Both the position numbers and the translations under genes were made by a program. From Bacteroidetes bacterium CG2_30_32_10 (GTDB lineage: Bacteria > Bacteroidota > Bacteroidia > Bacteroidales > CG2-30-32-10), in contig MNXO01000117.1 of NCBI GenBank assembly GCA_001872995.1, positions 1-8,313 of the forward strand: DNA of 8,313 bases, given 5' to 3'. Under the pieces are notes generated by a model. It was given only the letters and a program-made list of their open reading frames with translations. It did no database searches and was not told the origin of the DNA. Of the stretch, positions 1-5,920 are shown one piece after another. Numbering within the stretch: position 1 is the stretch's first letter; each line of letters begins with the position of its first letter.

Positions 1-63
1 TTTATTTTGATTATACATTAAAGGTTTTCAATGTGCCATGTTCTTTAAAATTATCACAAACAA

Positions 64-93
64 TTGTTTATACTAATAAAATTCCGATATTTG
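64..93 (+). promoter_or_regulatory. Possible Bacteroidota-type promoter of ettA
   Basis: A TTG at 64-66 is followed after 19 bases by GATATTTG (86-93). The Bacteroidota housekeeping promoter is a -33 TTTG/TTG box, about 19 bases, then a -7 TAnnTTTG box, so only the first base of the -7 box deviates. Transcription would begin near 98-101 and give a leader of about 25 bases before the ettA start. The sequence is AT-rich, so chance matches are plausible. The rest of 1-123 shows no convincing gene. Confidence 0.35.
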
Positions 94-123
94 TTGCCAA
101 TTATTTAAAATTATTAAATTATT

Positions 124-1803
124 ATGGCAGACGATAAAAAGATAATATTTTCTATGGTAAATGTTAGTAAAACATTTCCACCGCACAAACAGGTATTGAA
201 AGATATTTATTTATCTTTTTACTATGGCGCAAAAATAGGTATTATAGGGTTAAATGGTTCTGGAAAGTCCACATTATTAAAGATTATTGCAGGGGTAGAA
301 AAATCATTTCAAGGCGAAGTGGTTTTTTCTCCTGGATACAAAGTAGGATATTTAGAACAAGAACCAAAACTTGACGATACTAAAACTGTTAAAGAAGTAG
401 TTCAAGAGGGAGTTCAGGAAGTTGTTGATATTCTTAAAGAATACGAAGAAATAAATAATAAATTTGCCGAACCTATGAGCAACGAAGAAATGAACAAACT
501 CATAGAAAGACAAGGTGAAATCACTGAGTTGATTGACCATCACGATGCTTGGGAATTAGATGCTAAATTAGAAAGAGCGATGGATGCCTTGCGTTGCCCC
601 GAAGGAGATACTCCAATATTAAATCTTTCGGGCGGTGAACGTCGCCGTGTTGCTTTGTGCCGTTTGCTTTTATCTGAACCTGAAATTCTTTTATTAGATG
701 AGCCTACCAACCATTTGGATGCAGAATCTATTGATTGGTTGGAACAGCATTTACAACAATACAAAGGTACCGTTATTGCAGTTACGCACGATAGATATTT
801 TCTTGATAATGTGGCAGGTTGGATTCTCGAATTAGATAGGGGAGAAGGCATACCATGGCAAGGGAATTACTCTTCTTGGTTAGAACAAAAAACAAAACGT
901 CTTGCTGCTGAAGAAAAAACAGAAAGTAAACGTCGTAAAACTTTAGAACGAGAATTGGAATGGGTTAAAATGGGAGCTAAAGGACGTCATGCAAAAGGAA
1001 AAGCAAGACTCTCTGCTTACGATCAATTGTTGAACGAAGACATAAAACAAAAAGAGGACCGTTTAGAAATGTTTATTCCGAATGGTGCACGACTCGGAAA
1101 CGTTGTTATTGAAGTACAAAATGTTTCCAAAGCTTTTGGTGATAAGTTGCTCTACGAAAATTTAAATTTTTCATTACCACCTGCTGGAATAGTTGGAATT
1201 ATCGGTCCTAACGGTGCTGGCAAAACTACATTGTTTAGAATGATTATGAATCTTGAAAAACCTGATGCAGGTAATTTTAAAGTGGGAGAAACAGTTACTA
1301 TTGGTTATGTTGACCAAAGTCATGCGGACATAAATCCTGAAAAAACGGTTTGGCAAGTGCTTTCTGGTGAAAATGAAATTATTAATATTGGCGGAAGACC
1401 AATGAATTCAAGAGCTTATGTTTCTAAATTTAATTTTAGTGGGGCAGACCAAGAAAAGAAATGCGGAGTGCTTTCGGGTGGTGAACGCAATCGCCTCCAT
1501 CTTGCGATGACGCTGAAACAAGAAGCCAATGTATTGCTATTAGACGAACCTACCAACGATATTGATGTTAATACACTTCGTGCTTTAGAAGAAGGTTTAG
1601 AAAGCTTTGCAGGCTGTGCCGTTATTATTACCCACGACAGATGGTTTTTAGACCGTATTGCTACTCATATTCTCGCTTTTGAAGGCGATTCACAAGTATA
1701 TTTCTTCGAAGGTTCTTATTCTGAATATGAAGAAAACAGAAAGAAACGTCTGGGTGATGAAGCCCCTAAGCGAATAAGATATAGAAAACTAAAAAAAGAT
1801 TAA
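124..1803 (+). CDS. ettA: Energy-dependent translational throttle protein EttA (ABC-F ATPase)
   Basis: This is a 559-residue cytoplasmic ABC-F protein with two nucleotide-binding domains and no membrane segments. Domain 1 has Walker A GLNGSGKS (42-49), signature LSGGERRR (168-175), Walker B LLLDEPTNHLD with catalytic E193, and the switch His H222. Domain 2 has Walker A GPNGAGKT (361-368), signature LSGGERNR (450-457), Walker B with E475, and H504. Between Walker A and the signature of domain 1 lies the charged helical 'arm' (about 90-150) typical of EttA. The inter-domain linker holds GRHAKGKARL (287-296), and the tail is basic. Length and near-identical stretches (DRYFLDNVAGWILELDRGEG, DRWFLDRIATHIL) match E. 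coli EttA (555 residues). Known EttA binds the ribosomal E site and gates the first elongation step according to the ATP/ADP ratio. The start ATG gives the usual short lead-in to the first strand. The gene appears monocistronic; ilvE begins 159 bases later. Confidence 0.97.
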   Translation: MADDKKIIFSMVNVSKTFPPHKQVLKDIYLSFYYGAKIGIIGLNGSGKSTLLKIIAGVEKSFQGEVVFSPGYKVGYLEQEPKLDDTKTVKEVVQEGVQEVVDILKEYEEINNKFAEPMSNEEMNKLIERQGEITELIDHHDAWELDAKLERAMDALRCPEGDTPILNLSGGERRRVALCRLLLSEPEILLLDEPTNHLDAESIDWLEQHLQQYKGTVIAVTHDRYFLDNVAGWILELDRGEGIPWQGNYSSWLEQKTKRLAAEEKTESKRRKTLERELEWVKMGAKGRHAKGKARLSAYDQLLNEDIKQKEDRLEMFIPNGARLGNVVIEVQNVSKAFGDKLLYENLNFSLPPAGIVGIIGPNGAGKTTLFRMIMNLEKPDAGNFKVGETVTIGYVDQSHADINPEKTVWQVLSGENEIINIGGRPMNSRAYVSKFNFSGADQEKKCGVLSGGERNRLHLAMTLKQEANVLLLDEPTNDIDVNTLRALEEGLESFAGCAVIITHDRWFLDRIATHILAFEGDSQVYFFEGSYSEYEENRKKRLGDEAPKRIRYRKLKKD

Positions 1804-1820
1804 TAAGTTATTCCTTTATA

Positions 1821-1840
1821 ATAATTTGATTGAAAATTAT
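1821..1840 (+). terminator. Weak hairpin after ettA
   Basis: ATAATTT (1821-1827) and AAATTAT (1834-1840) form a perfect 7-bp stem around the loop GATTGA, 17 bases after the ettA stop codon. The stem contains only A-T pairs and no T-run follows it, so it is a poor intrinsic terminator. Position is the only support. Confidence 0.2.
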
Positions 1841-1852
1841 GATGCAATAAGC

Positions 1853-1866
1853 TTGATTAGAATCAA
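1853..1866. promoter_or_regulatory. FNR-type operator, TTGAT-N4-ATCAA
   Basis: TTGATTAGAATCAA is a dyad with arms TTGATT and AATCAA around AG. It matches the FNR/ANR consensus TTGAT-N4-ATCAA at all ten specified positions. It sits 96 bases before the ilvE start and about 50 bases after ettA, so ilvE is the likely target. The Crp/Fnr protein at 7495-8175 has E189, S192 and R193 in its recognition helix, the arrangement that reads TTGAT half-sites in FNR. That it binds here is inference. Confidence 0.5.
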
Positions 1867-1892
1867 AAATAAATATTCCCAAAATAGGATAC

Positions 1893-1916
1893 TTATAAAT
1901 ATTATTTATAATTTAG
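1893..1916 (+). promoter_or_regulatory. AT-only inverted repeat overlapping a weak -7-like box before ilvE
   Basis: TTATAAAT (1893-1900) and ATTTATAA (1904-1911) form an 8-bp inverted repeat with a 3-base loop. Its right arm overlaps TAATTTAG (1909-1916), one base off the Bacteroidota -7 box TAnnTTTG, but no TTG lies 19 bases upstream. If this is the promoter, transcription would begin near 1922 and the FNR-type box would be centred about 62 bases upstream. In sequence this AT-rich the repeat could be accidental. Confidence 0.25.
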
Positions 1917-1962
1917 CAGCCACTTATTTTATACAATTATTATAACATTATTTTATATAGAT

Positions 1963-2982
1963 ATGGAAAACATTGATTGGAAAAACTTGCCATTTGGTTA
2001 TTTTAAAGCCGATTACAATATTCGCTGCTATTGGAGAGAAGGCGAATGGGGCAAAATTGAAATTTCTTCTTCCGAAACCATTAATATACATATTGCAGCA
2101 ACCTGCTTACATTATGGACAAGAAGCTTTCGAGGGCATGAAAGCTTTTAAAGGCAAAGACGGTAAAATAAGAATTTTTCGCTGGGAAGAAAATGCCAAAC
2201 GTATGCATAACTCTGCAGATGCTTCTATGATGGCTGCTGTTCCTAACAACCTATTTAAAGAAGCGATTGTTAAAGCCGTGAAATTAAATGAAAAATATGT
2301 TCCTCCTTTTGGTAGTGGAGCTTCTTTATACATTCGCCCTTTGCTAATTGGCACTGGTCCTCAAGTAGGTGTTAAACCTGCTAAAGAATTTATGTTCTTG
2401 GTTTTTGTGGGTCCAGTTGGTCCTTATTTTAAAGAAGGTTTTAATCCTGTTAGCATTCAAATTGCTCGCGATTACGACCGTGCTGCCCCTTTAGGAACTG
2501 GTCATGTTAAACTCGGCGGTAATTATGCAAGTAGTTTAAAAGCTTCTGAAAGAGCCCACGATGAAGGCTTTTCTTCTGTTTTGTTTTTGGATGCCAAAGA
2601 AAAAAAATATATCGATGAGTGTGGCCCCGCCAATTTCTTCGCAATAAAAGGTAATTCATATATTACTCCAGATTCTACCTCTATTTTGCCTTCTATTACT
2701 AATAAAAGTTTAATTGATTTAGCCAAAGAGATGGGTATGAATATTGAAAAGAGACATGTACCTGTAGAAGAACTTGCTAATTTTGATGAAGTTGGTGCTT
2801 GTGGGACTGCCGCTGTGATTTCTCCTATCAAAAAAATTGTGGATAGACAAACTGGAAAGGTATATGAATACTGCAAAGATGGTAAAGTAGGTCCCGTTTC
2901 TCAAAAATTGTACGACCGATTATTGGGAATTCAAACCGGAGAAGAGAAAGACAAATTTGGTTGGAATTACATCGTTGAATAA
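1963..2982 (+). CDS. ilvE: Branched-chain amino acid aminotransferase (PLP fold type IV)
   Basis: This 339-residue cytoplasmic enzyme carries out the last step of valine, leucine and isoleucine synthesis, and the first of their breakdown, exchanging the amino group with 2-oxoglutarate/glutamate. The PLP Schiff-base lysine is K183 in HVKLGGNY (181-188), which matches CKMGGNY of human BCAT. Other family landmarks are LHYGQEAFEGMKAF (49-62), the YIRP segment with R125, the E219 region followed by GPANFFAI, and the GTAAV phosphate-binding segment (281-285). Length and the GGNY lysine context place it in the eukaryote-like group of about 340-360 residues rather than the E. coli-like group. The redox CxxC of human BCAT is absent; the equivalent region reads GACGTAAVISP. 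No other ilv or leu genes lie beside it. A possible FNR-type operator precedes it and an 85-base inverted-repeat structure follows its stop, so it is probably transcribed alone. ATG 1963 gives the usual N-terminus. Confidence 0.95.
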   Translation: MENIDWKNLPFGYFKADYNIRCYWREGEWGKIEISSSETINIHIAATCLHYGQEAFEGMKAFKGKDGKIRIFRWEENAKRMHNSADASMMAAVPNNLFKEAIVKAVKLNEKYVPPFGSGASLYIRPLLIGTGPQVGVKPAKEFMFLVFVGPVGPYFKEGFNPVSIQIARDYDRAAPLGTGHVKLGGNYASSLKASERAHDEGFSSVLFLDAKEKKYIDECGPANFFAIKGNSYITPDSTSILPSITNKSLIDLAKEMGMNIEKRHVPVEELANFDEVGACGTAAVISPIKKIVDRQTGKVYEYCKDGKVGPVSQKLYDRLLGIQTGEEKDKFGWNYIVE

Positions 2983-2993
2983 TTTCTTTAAAA

Positions 2994-3088
2994 CATTTGG
3001 TATAAAGTAATATACTGATTTAGGGTTTTTAATTTTGAGCATAGTTTAGCTTTGAATTTTAAACCCTAAATTATTTTTATACCATTTG
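2994..3088. repeat. Inverted-repeat element with 6-bp flanking direct repeats (terminator or MITE-like)
   Basis: GGTATAAA (2999-3006) pairs with TTTATACC (3076-3083), and inside it ATTTAGGGTTT (3018-3028) pairs perfectly over 11 bp with AAACCCTAAAT (3061-3071). Shorter pairings (AATT, AGC/GCT) continue toward the loop. CATTTG occurs on both sides (2994-2999 and 3083-3088), leaving an 83-bp core bounded by GTATAAA and TTTATAC, like a small non-coding transposable element with a 6-bp target duplication. It begins 17 bases after the ilvE stop, so it could act as a terminator whatever its origin. No transposase is present. Origin and function are inferred; the pairings and direct repeats are directly visible. 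Confidence 0.5.
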
Positions 3089-3135
3089 CATTCAAAAAGA
3101 TAATCCCAAACCGAAATCCAAAGCAACAATAAAAA

Positions 3136-3143
3136 TAATTTTG
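3136..3143 (+). promoter_or_regulatory. Candidate -7 box for the channel gene
   Basis: TAATTTTG matches the Bacteroidota -7 box TAnnTTTG exactly, 58 bases before the start codon. No TTG or TTTG lies at the expected 19-base distance upstream; the nearest TTTG (3085-3088) is too far. It is therefore half of a promoter at best. Confidence 0.3.
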
Positions 3144-3201
3144 TAATTTTACCCAGCAAGTTATTTCATAACATGCACAAACATTAAGCAAAATTTTTAT
3201 A

Positions 3202-4524
3202 ATGATGAATATAATAGCATATAGTACCGAAAAATTCCTTAAAAACGCTGCCAATCGACATAAAGCATTCTATTTTAATTACTACACTGCCGAAAACAAT
3301 AATTTTGAAGAAGCAACCAATAAATGGGCTGATAAAAAGGAGTTATTAATAACAATTTCTTCGGAAATTAACGATGGTAACCTTACTTGGCAAAATCAAA
3401 GTTTTTTAAATAACGAAAAAAACTTAAGTGGCGTTGAGTTTAATAAACTTCATGCAAACAAACCTTTGCAAGCGCTACATTTTACAAATATGGAGTATTC
3501 TTTATTTAATGCTTGCAAAATTAATGTTATTTCCGATTCTAAAGATAAATTTCACGACCAACCTCCTGTTTTTTTGGGTAGCAAACTAAACCATAGTTAT
3601 TTCAAAAATTGTGTTTTTCAAAACGTTTCCTTCCTTACGGGTGAGTTTCAAAATATTGTTTTTTATAATTGCACTTTCGAGCATGTCTCTTTCAATAAAC
3701 ACAACGATGGTATTTATAAAAATATTTTTTTCCAAAATTGCATTTTTACCAAAGTAGATGTGGAGAATCTTAAATTAAAAAGCTTCTGTTTTTGGGGTAA
3801 TTGCTCTTTTGAAGGATTAAAATTTGGATTAAATACCTTTCCTAAAAAAGAAATTATTGGTAAAAACATCATCGATTTATGCAAAAAATGGGACGAAGCA
3901 TCCTTTGAAACCCGAAAACAGCATCGTTATATGGGTGGTCATTACAATAAAATTGAAATAGAAACAGTAAGCGACGAAAACGCTTCAGAAAGGGTTATTA
4001 AATATGCATCTACCAAAAACTGTTACGATGGTTTAATTGAATTATATAAATACATTTTCGATTACGAAGACAAATTTGGCGAACATGGACTTTCTTTAAA
4101 ATTAAATTATTATTTTAAATGGCTACTTGACGAAAGAGACAAGCTAAATAATAAAAAGCACATCCATCGCCGTATCTTTTTATCTCGCTATATTTTAGGG
4201 TATGGTATTAAAGCTGAAAAACCTTTTTATGCTTACCTGTTAATGATTTTAATTTTTTCTTTCTTATATGTTTTTACAGGCTTAAAAATAGATAACCAAT
4301 CTATTCATCATTACAACCTACTCGATTTCTTCCAATCTAATCAAACTTTATACGATTATGGCTATGCCTTGTACTTTAGTGTCGTTACATCTACAACCAT
4401 TGGGTTTGGAGACATCCGACCCGATAGCGGTATTACAATGACACTTGCTTGTATTCAAGGATTATTAGGTATTTTTCTTACAACCATGTTCACTGTTGTT
4501 TTTGGACGGAGGTTTTTTAAATAA
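3202..4524 (+). CDS. Pentapeptide-repeat protein fused to a two-helix K+ channel pore
   Basis: This 440-residue protein probably sits in the inner membrane with a large cytoplasmic N-terminus. Residues about 92-210 hold irregular pentapeptide-type repeats with aromatic centres (YFKNC, VFQNV, EFQNI, VFYNC, TFEHV, FFQNC, CSFEG), expected to fold as a right-handed beta helix. A charged, mostly soluble stretch follows (about 220-340). The C-terminus is a minimal Ion_trans_2 pore: TM1 about 341-360, a pore helix about 388-397, the selectivity filter TTIGFGD (398-404), TM2 about 411-434, then the basic end RRFFK. TIGFGD is a conservative variant of the K+ filter TVGYGD, so potassium selectivity is likely. 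There is no RCK/TrkA-N or cyclic-nucleotide-binding domain, so gating would have to come from the pentapeptide part or the linker. No signal peptide is seen. Tandem ATG codons at 3202 and 3205 are equally good starts. The next gene begins 49 bases on and may have its own promoter. The physiological role is unknown. Confidence 0.85.
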   Translation: MMNIIAYSTEKFLKNAANRHKAFYFNYYTAENNNFEEATNKWADKKELLITISSEINDGNLTWQNQSFLNNEKNLSGVEFNKLHANKPLQALHFTNMEYSLFNACKINVISDSKDKFHDQPPVFLGSKLNHSYFKNCVFQNVSFLTGEFQNIVFYNCTFEHVSFNKHNDGIYKNIFFQNCIFTKVDVENLKLKSFCFWGNCSFEGLKFGLNTFPKKEIIGKNIIDLCKKWDEASFETRKQHRYMGGHYNKIEIETVSDENASERVIKYASTKNCYDGLIELYKYIFDYEDKFGEHGLSLKLNYYFKWLLDERDKLNNKKHIHRRIFLSRYILGYGIKAEKPFYAYLLMILIFSFLYVFTGLKIDNQSIHHYNLLDFFQSNQTLYDYGYALYFSVVTSTTIGFGDIRPDSGITMTLACIQGLLGIFLTTMFTVVFGRRFFK

Positions 4525-4548
4525 CCATCTATTCATCTATTTTATTTG

Positions 4549-4556
4549 TAAATTTG
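4549..4556 (+). promoter_or_regulatory. Candidate -7 box for the leucine-rich-repeat gene
   Basis: TAAATTTG matches TAnnTTTG exactly and ends 17 bases before the start codon, which would give a leader of only about 10 bases. No -33 TTG lies 19 bases upstream. The leader just before the ATG is A-rich (AAAAACTAAAAAAAC), typical of Bacteroidota translation starts that lack a Shine-Dalgarno sequence. Confidence 0.35.
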
Positions 4557-4573
4557 TTAAAAACTAAAAAAAC

Positions 4574-5569
4574 ATGAAAAAACTAACTTTATCTTTAATT
4601 TGTTTGTCATTTATTTTTTTGACAGCACAATCACAAATTGTAAACATTGCAGATGTTAATTTTAAAAAAGCCTTGATTGAGCAAGGAGTAGATAAAAACA
4701 ATGATGGGCAAATACAGCAGAGCGAAGCTCAGCAAATAGATTCTTTAAAATTTATTGATATTTCTATTGAAAGTTTATCTGGAATTGAGGCTTTTACAAG
4801 TTTAACAAAATTAATTTGTTCTAACAACCAACTTAAATCCATTGATGTTTCTAAAAACATTGCTTTAAAATATTTATGGTGCTACTATAACGAGCTTACA
4901 ACCATCGATATTAGCAAAAATACGGCTTTAATCAATTTAATTTGCTCCAACAATCTTCTTACAACCATTGATATTAGCAATAATACATTTTTAACTAATC
5001 TAATTTGCTCTAACAATCAACTCAAAATCATTGATATTAGCAAAAATGTTAATCTAACAAGTTTAATATGCTCCAACAACCAGCTCACTTCCATTGATGT
5101 TAGCCAAAATACCAATTTAACCTATTTATATTGTTACAATAACCTATTTACTTCTATTGATGTAAGCAAGAATACGGCTTTAATATATTTATGGTGTTAT
5201 AATAACCAACTCAAAACCATTGATATTAGTAATAATACTGCATTAACAGAATTATATTGCTACAACAATCAAATTACATACTTAGATTTTAGCAAAAATA
5301 ACGCTTTAACTTATTTGTATTGCTACAACAACCAGCTTACAAATATTGATATTAGCAAAAATTCAAATTTAATAGAATTAAATTGCAATAAAAATAAACT
5401 CACACACCTAAATATTAGCAAAAATATGCTTTTAACTGCCTTATATTGTTTAGATAACCCTAATTTAAAAACAATCTGCTTAAATAAGAGTCAATTTTCT
5501 TTCACCAAAACCAATGCAGACAATTGGCAAAAAGATCAACTAACTTCTTGGGATGCTGATTGTAAGTAA
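4574..5569 (+). CDS. Secreted EF-hand and leucine-rich-repeat protein
   Basis: This 331-residue protein starts with a Sec signal peptide: MKK, a hydrophobic core (4-17), and likely signal peptidase I cleavage after AQS (S20|Q21). No lipobox is present. The mature N-terminus carries one EF-hand-type loop, DKNNDGQIQQSE (40-51), with D40, N42, D44, Q48 and E51 suitably placed for calcium. Ten 21-residue leucine-rich repeats follow (77-286) in the pattern LTxLxCxNNQLTxIDISKNTA. Each keeps a Cys at repeat position 6, likely an internal cysteine ladder. The C-terminus (287-331) is an irregular cap with a final Cys. This NxF-EF-hand-LRR-cap order is common in Bacteroidota surface or secreted proteins that act in adhesion or ligand binding. 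Unlike many of them it stops at the cap, with no visible type IX secretion (Por) C-terminal domain, so it is probably periplasmic or exported another way. Binding partner unknown. Confidence 0.93.
   Translation: MKKLTLSLICLSFIFLTAQSQIVNIADVNFKKALIEQGVDKNNDGQIQQSEAQQIDSLKFIDISIESLSGIEAFTSLTKLICSNNQLKSIDVSKNIALKYLWCYYNELTTIDISKNTALINLICSNNLLTTIDISNNTFLTNLICSNNQLKIIDISKNVNLTSLICSNNQLTSIDVSQNTNLTYLYCYNNLFTSIDVSKNTALIYLWCYNNQLKTIDISNNTALTELYCYNNQITYLDFSKNNALTYLYCYNNQLTNIDISKNSNLIELNCNKNKLTHLNISKNMLLTALYCLDNPNLKTICLNKSQFSFTKTNADNWQKDQLTSWDADCK
4802..5431 (+). repeat. Ten 63-bp tandem repeats encoding the leucine-rich repeats
   Basis: The DNA repeats with a 63-bp period, one unit per 21-residue leucine-rich repeat (residues 77-286). 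Recurrent segments include AACAACCAAC/CAATCAACT followed by ATTGATATTAGC. Units are diverged but close enough at DNA level that unit gain or loss by recombination or slippage is plausible. Ordinary coding repeats. Confidence 0.9.
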
Positions 5570-5610
5570 TTTAATAAGGTTTTGTTTATGAATATTGGAG
5601 ATAGGTTAAT

Positions 5611-5621
5611 GCCCTACGGGC
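5611..5621. repeat. GC-cored palindrome, REP-like
   Basis: GCCCTACGGGC has arms GCCC/GGGC around TAC. Its CCC...ACGGG core resembles the two units at 5652-5761, so it may be a degenerate or unpaired member of the same repeat family. Confidence 0.4.
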
Positions 5622-5651
5622 GACCACTTTGCTTTTGTGATTATCTTTTTT

Positions 5652-5761
5652 TATTGATATTAAAGCCCAAACGGGTTATTCTATTCAGATAAAAGTTTAA
5701 ATTATAATGATATGCATTATATGTTGTTTTATCTTTTCCCCGTGAGGGAATAATATCAATA
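5652..5761. repeat. REPIN-like pair of inverted repeat units
   Basis: Two copies of one unit face each other. The left half runs TATTGATATTA (5652-5662), then CCCAAACGGG (5666-5675), then AGATAAAA (5687-5694). The right half, read on the minus strand, runs TATTGATATTA (5761-5751), then CCCTCACGGG (5748-5739), then AGATAAAA (5734-5727). The outer 11-bp and inner 8-bp arms pair perfectly, and the centre adds TATAATG/CATTATA (5703-5709 and 5715-5721). Each half also forms its own small hairpin around CCC/GGG. Two inverted REP units in this layout are what is called a REPIN, mobilised in trans by RAYT (Y1-type) transposases; none is encoded here. Family assignment is inference until other genomic copies are found. 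Confidence 0.5.
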
Positions 5762-5782
5762 GAATCAAAATTCAAGCATTTT

Positions 5783-5809
5783 CTTTTTTCCAGAGGGAAT
5801 ATACATTAG
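5783..5809. repeat. Degenerate third REP-like unit
   Basis: CTTTTTTCC then AGAGGGAATATACATTAG aligns with CTTTTCCCCGTGAGGGAATAATATCAATAG at 5733-5762 in the same orientation, with a short deletion in the core. It still forms a 4-bp TTCC/GGAA hairpin. It looks like a decayed copy of the right-hand REPIN unit. Confidence 0.35.
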
Positions 5810-5920
5810 CGAACAGAACATATTATAAAATAAAAGCTTAATATTTTCCACATTATTATAAAACAGAACCTTTAATAATAATAAAATTACAATATGTCCA
5901 TTTTAAAATGATGACTAAAT

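Larger units (their letters stand above)
5570..5920. other. Convergent intergenic region, mostly small palindromic repeats
   Basis: This 351-bp gap separates the 3' ends of the leucine-rich-repeat gene and the oxidoreductase gene. From about 5611 to 5809 it holds four short GC-cored palindromes described separately. From 5810 to 5920 I see only AT-rich sequence plus a 12-bp perfect palindrome, CATTTTAAAATG (5899-5910), 10 bases past the oxidoreductase stop. No credible gene or RNA is seen, and no strong T-run terminator serves either gene; the palindromes may do that job. Confidence 0.7.

Noticed and set aside
3..137. Plus-strand frame open from the left edge to a TAA inside ettA, possibly the tail of an upstream gene
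   Set aside because: The 44-codon translation matches no family I know, it overlaps the ettA start by 14 bases, and it would run through the promoter-like sequence. An open frame of this length can occur by chance across six frames.
540..851. 103-codon antisense ORF within ettA
   Set aside because: It lies wholly inside the conserved first ATPase domain, and its composition follows the complementary strand rather than a protein family.
2112..2260. Possible redox CxxC switch in the aminotransferase
   Set aside because: The protein has C22, C48 and C220, and C280 near the human CxxC region, but no CxxC pair, so the human BCAT switch is not conserved.
2523..2876. 117-codon antisense ORF within ilvE
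   Set aside because: It lies opposite the conserved PLP-lysine region of ilvE and shows no recognisable domain; it is a shadow of the real gene.
4802..5431. Regular DNA repeats that might suggest a CRISPR array
   Set aside because: The 63-bp period keeps one reading frame, has no unique spacers, and encodes leucine-rich repeats.
5609..5692. 27-codon plus-strand ORF beginning MPYGRP in the convergent gap
   Set aside because: It is made entirely of the REP-like palindromic units and lacks any start context; it is almost certainly a spurious translation of repeat DNA.
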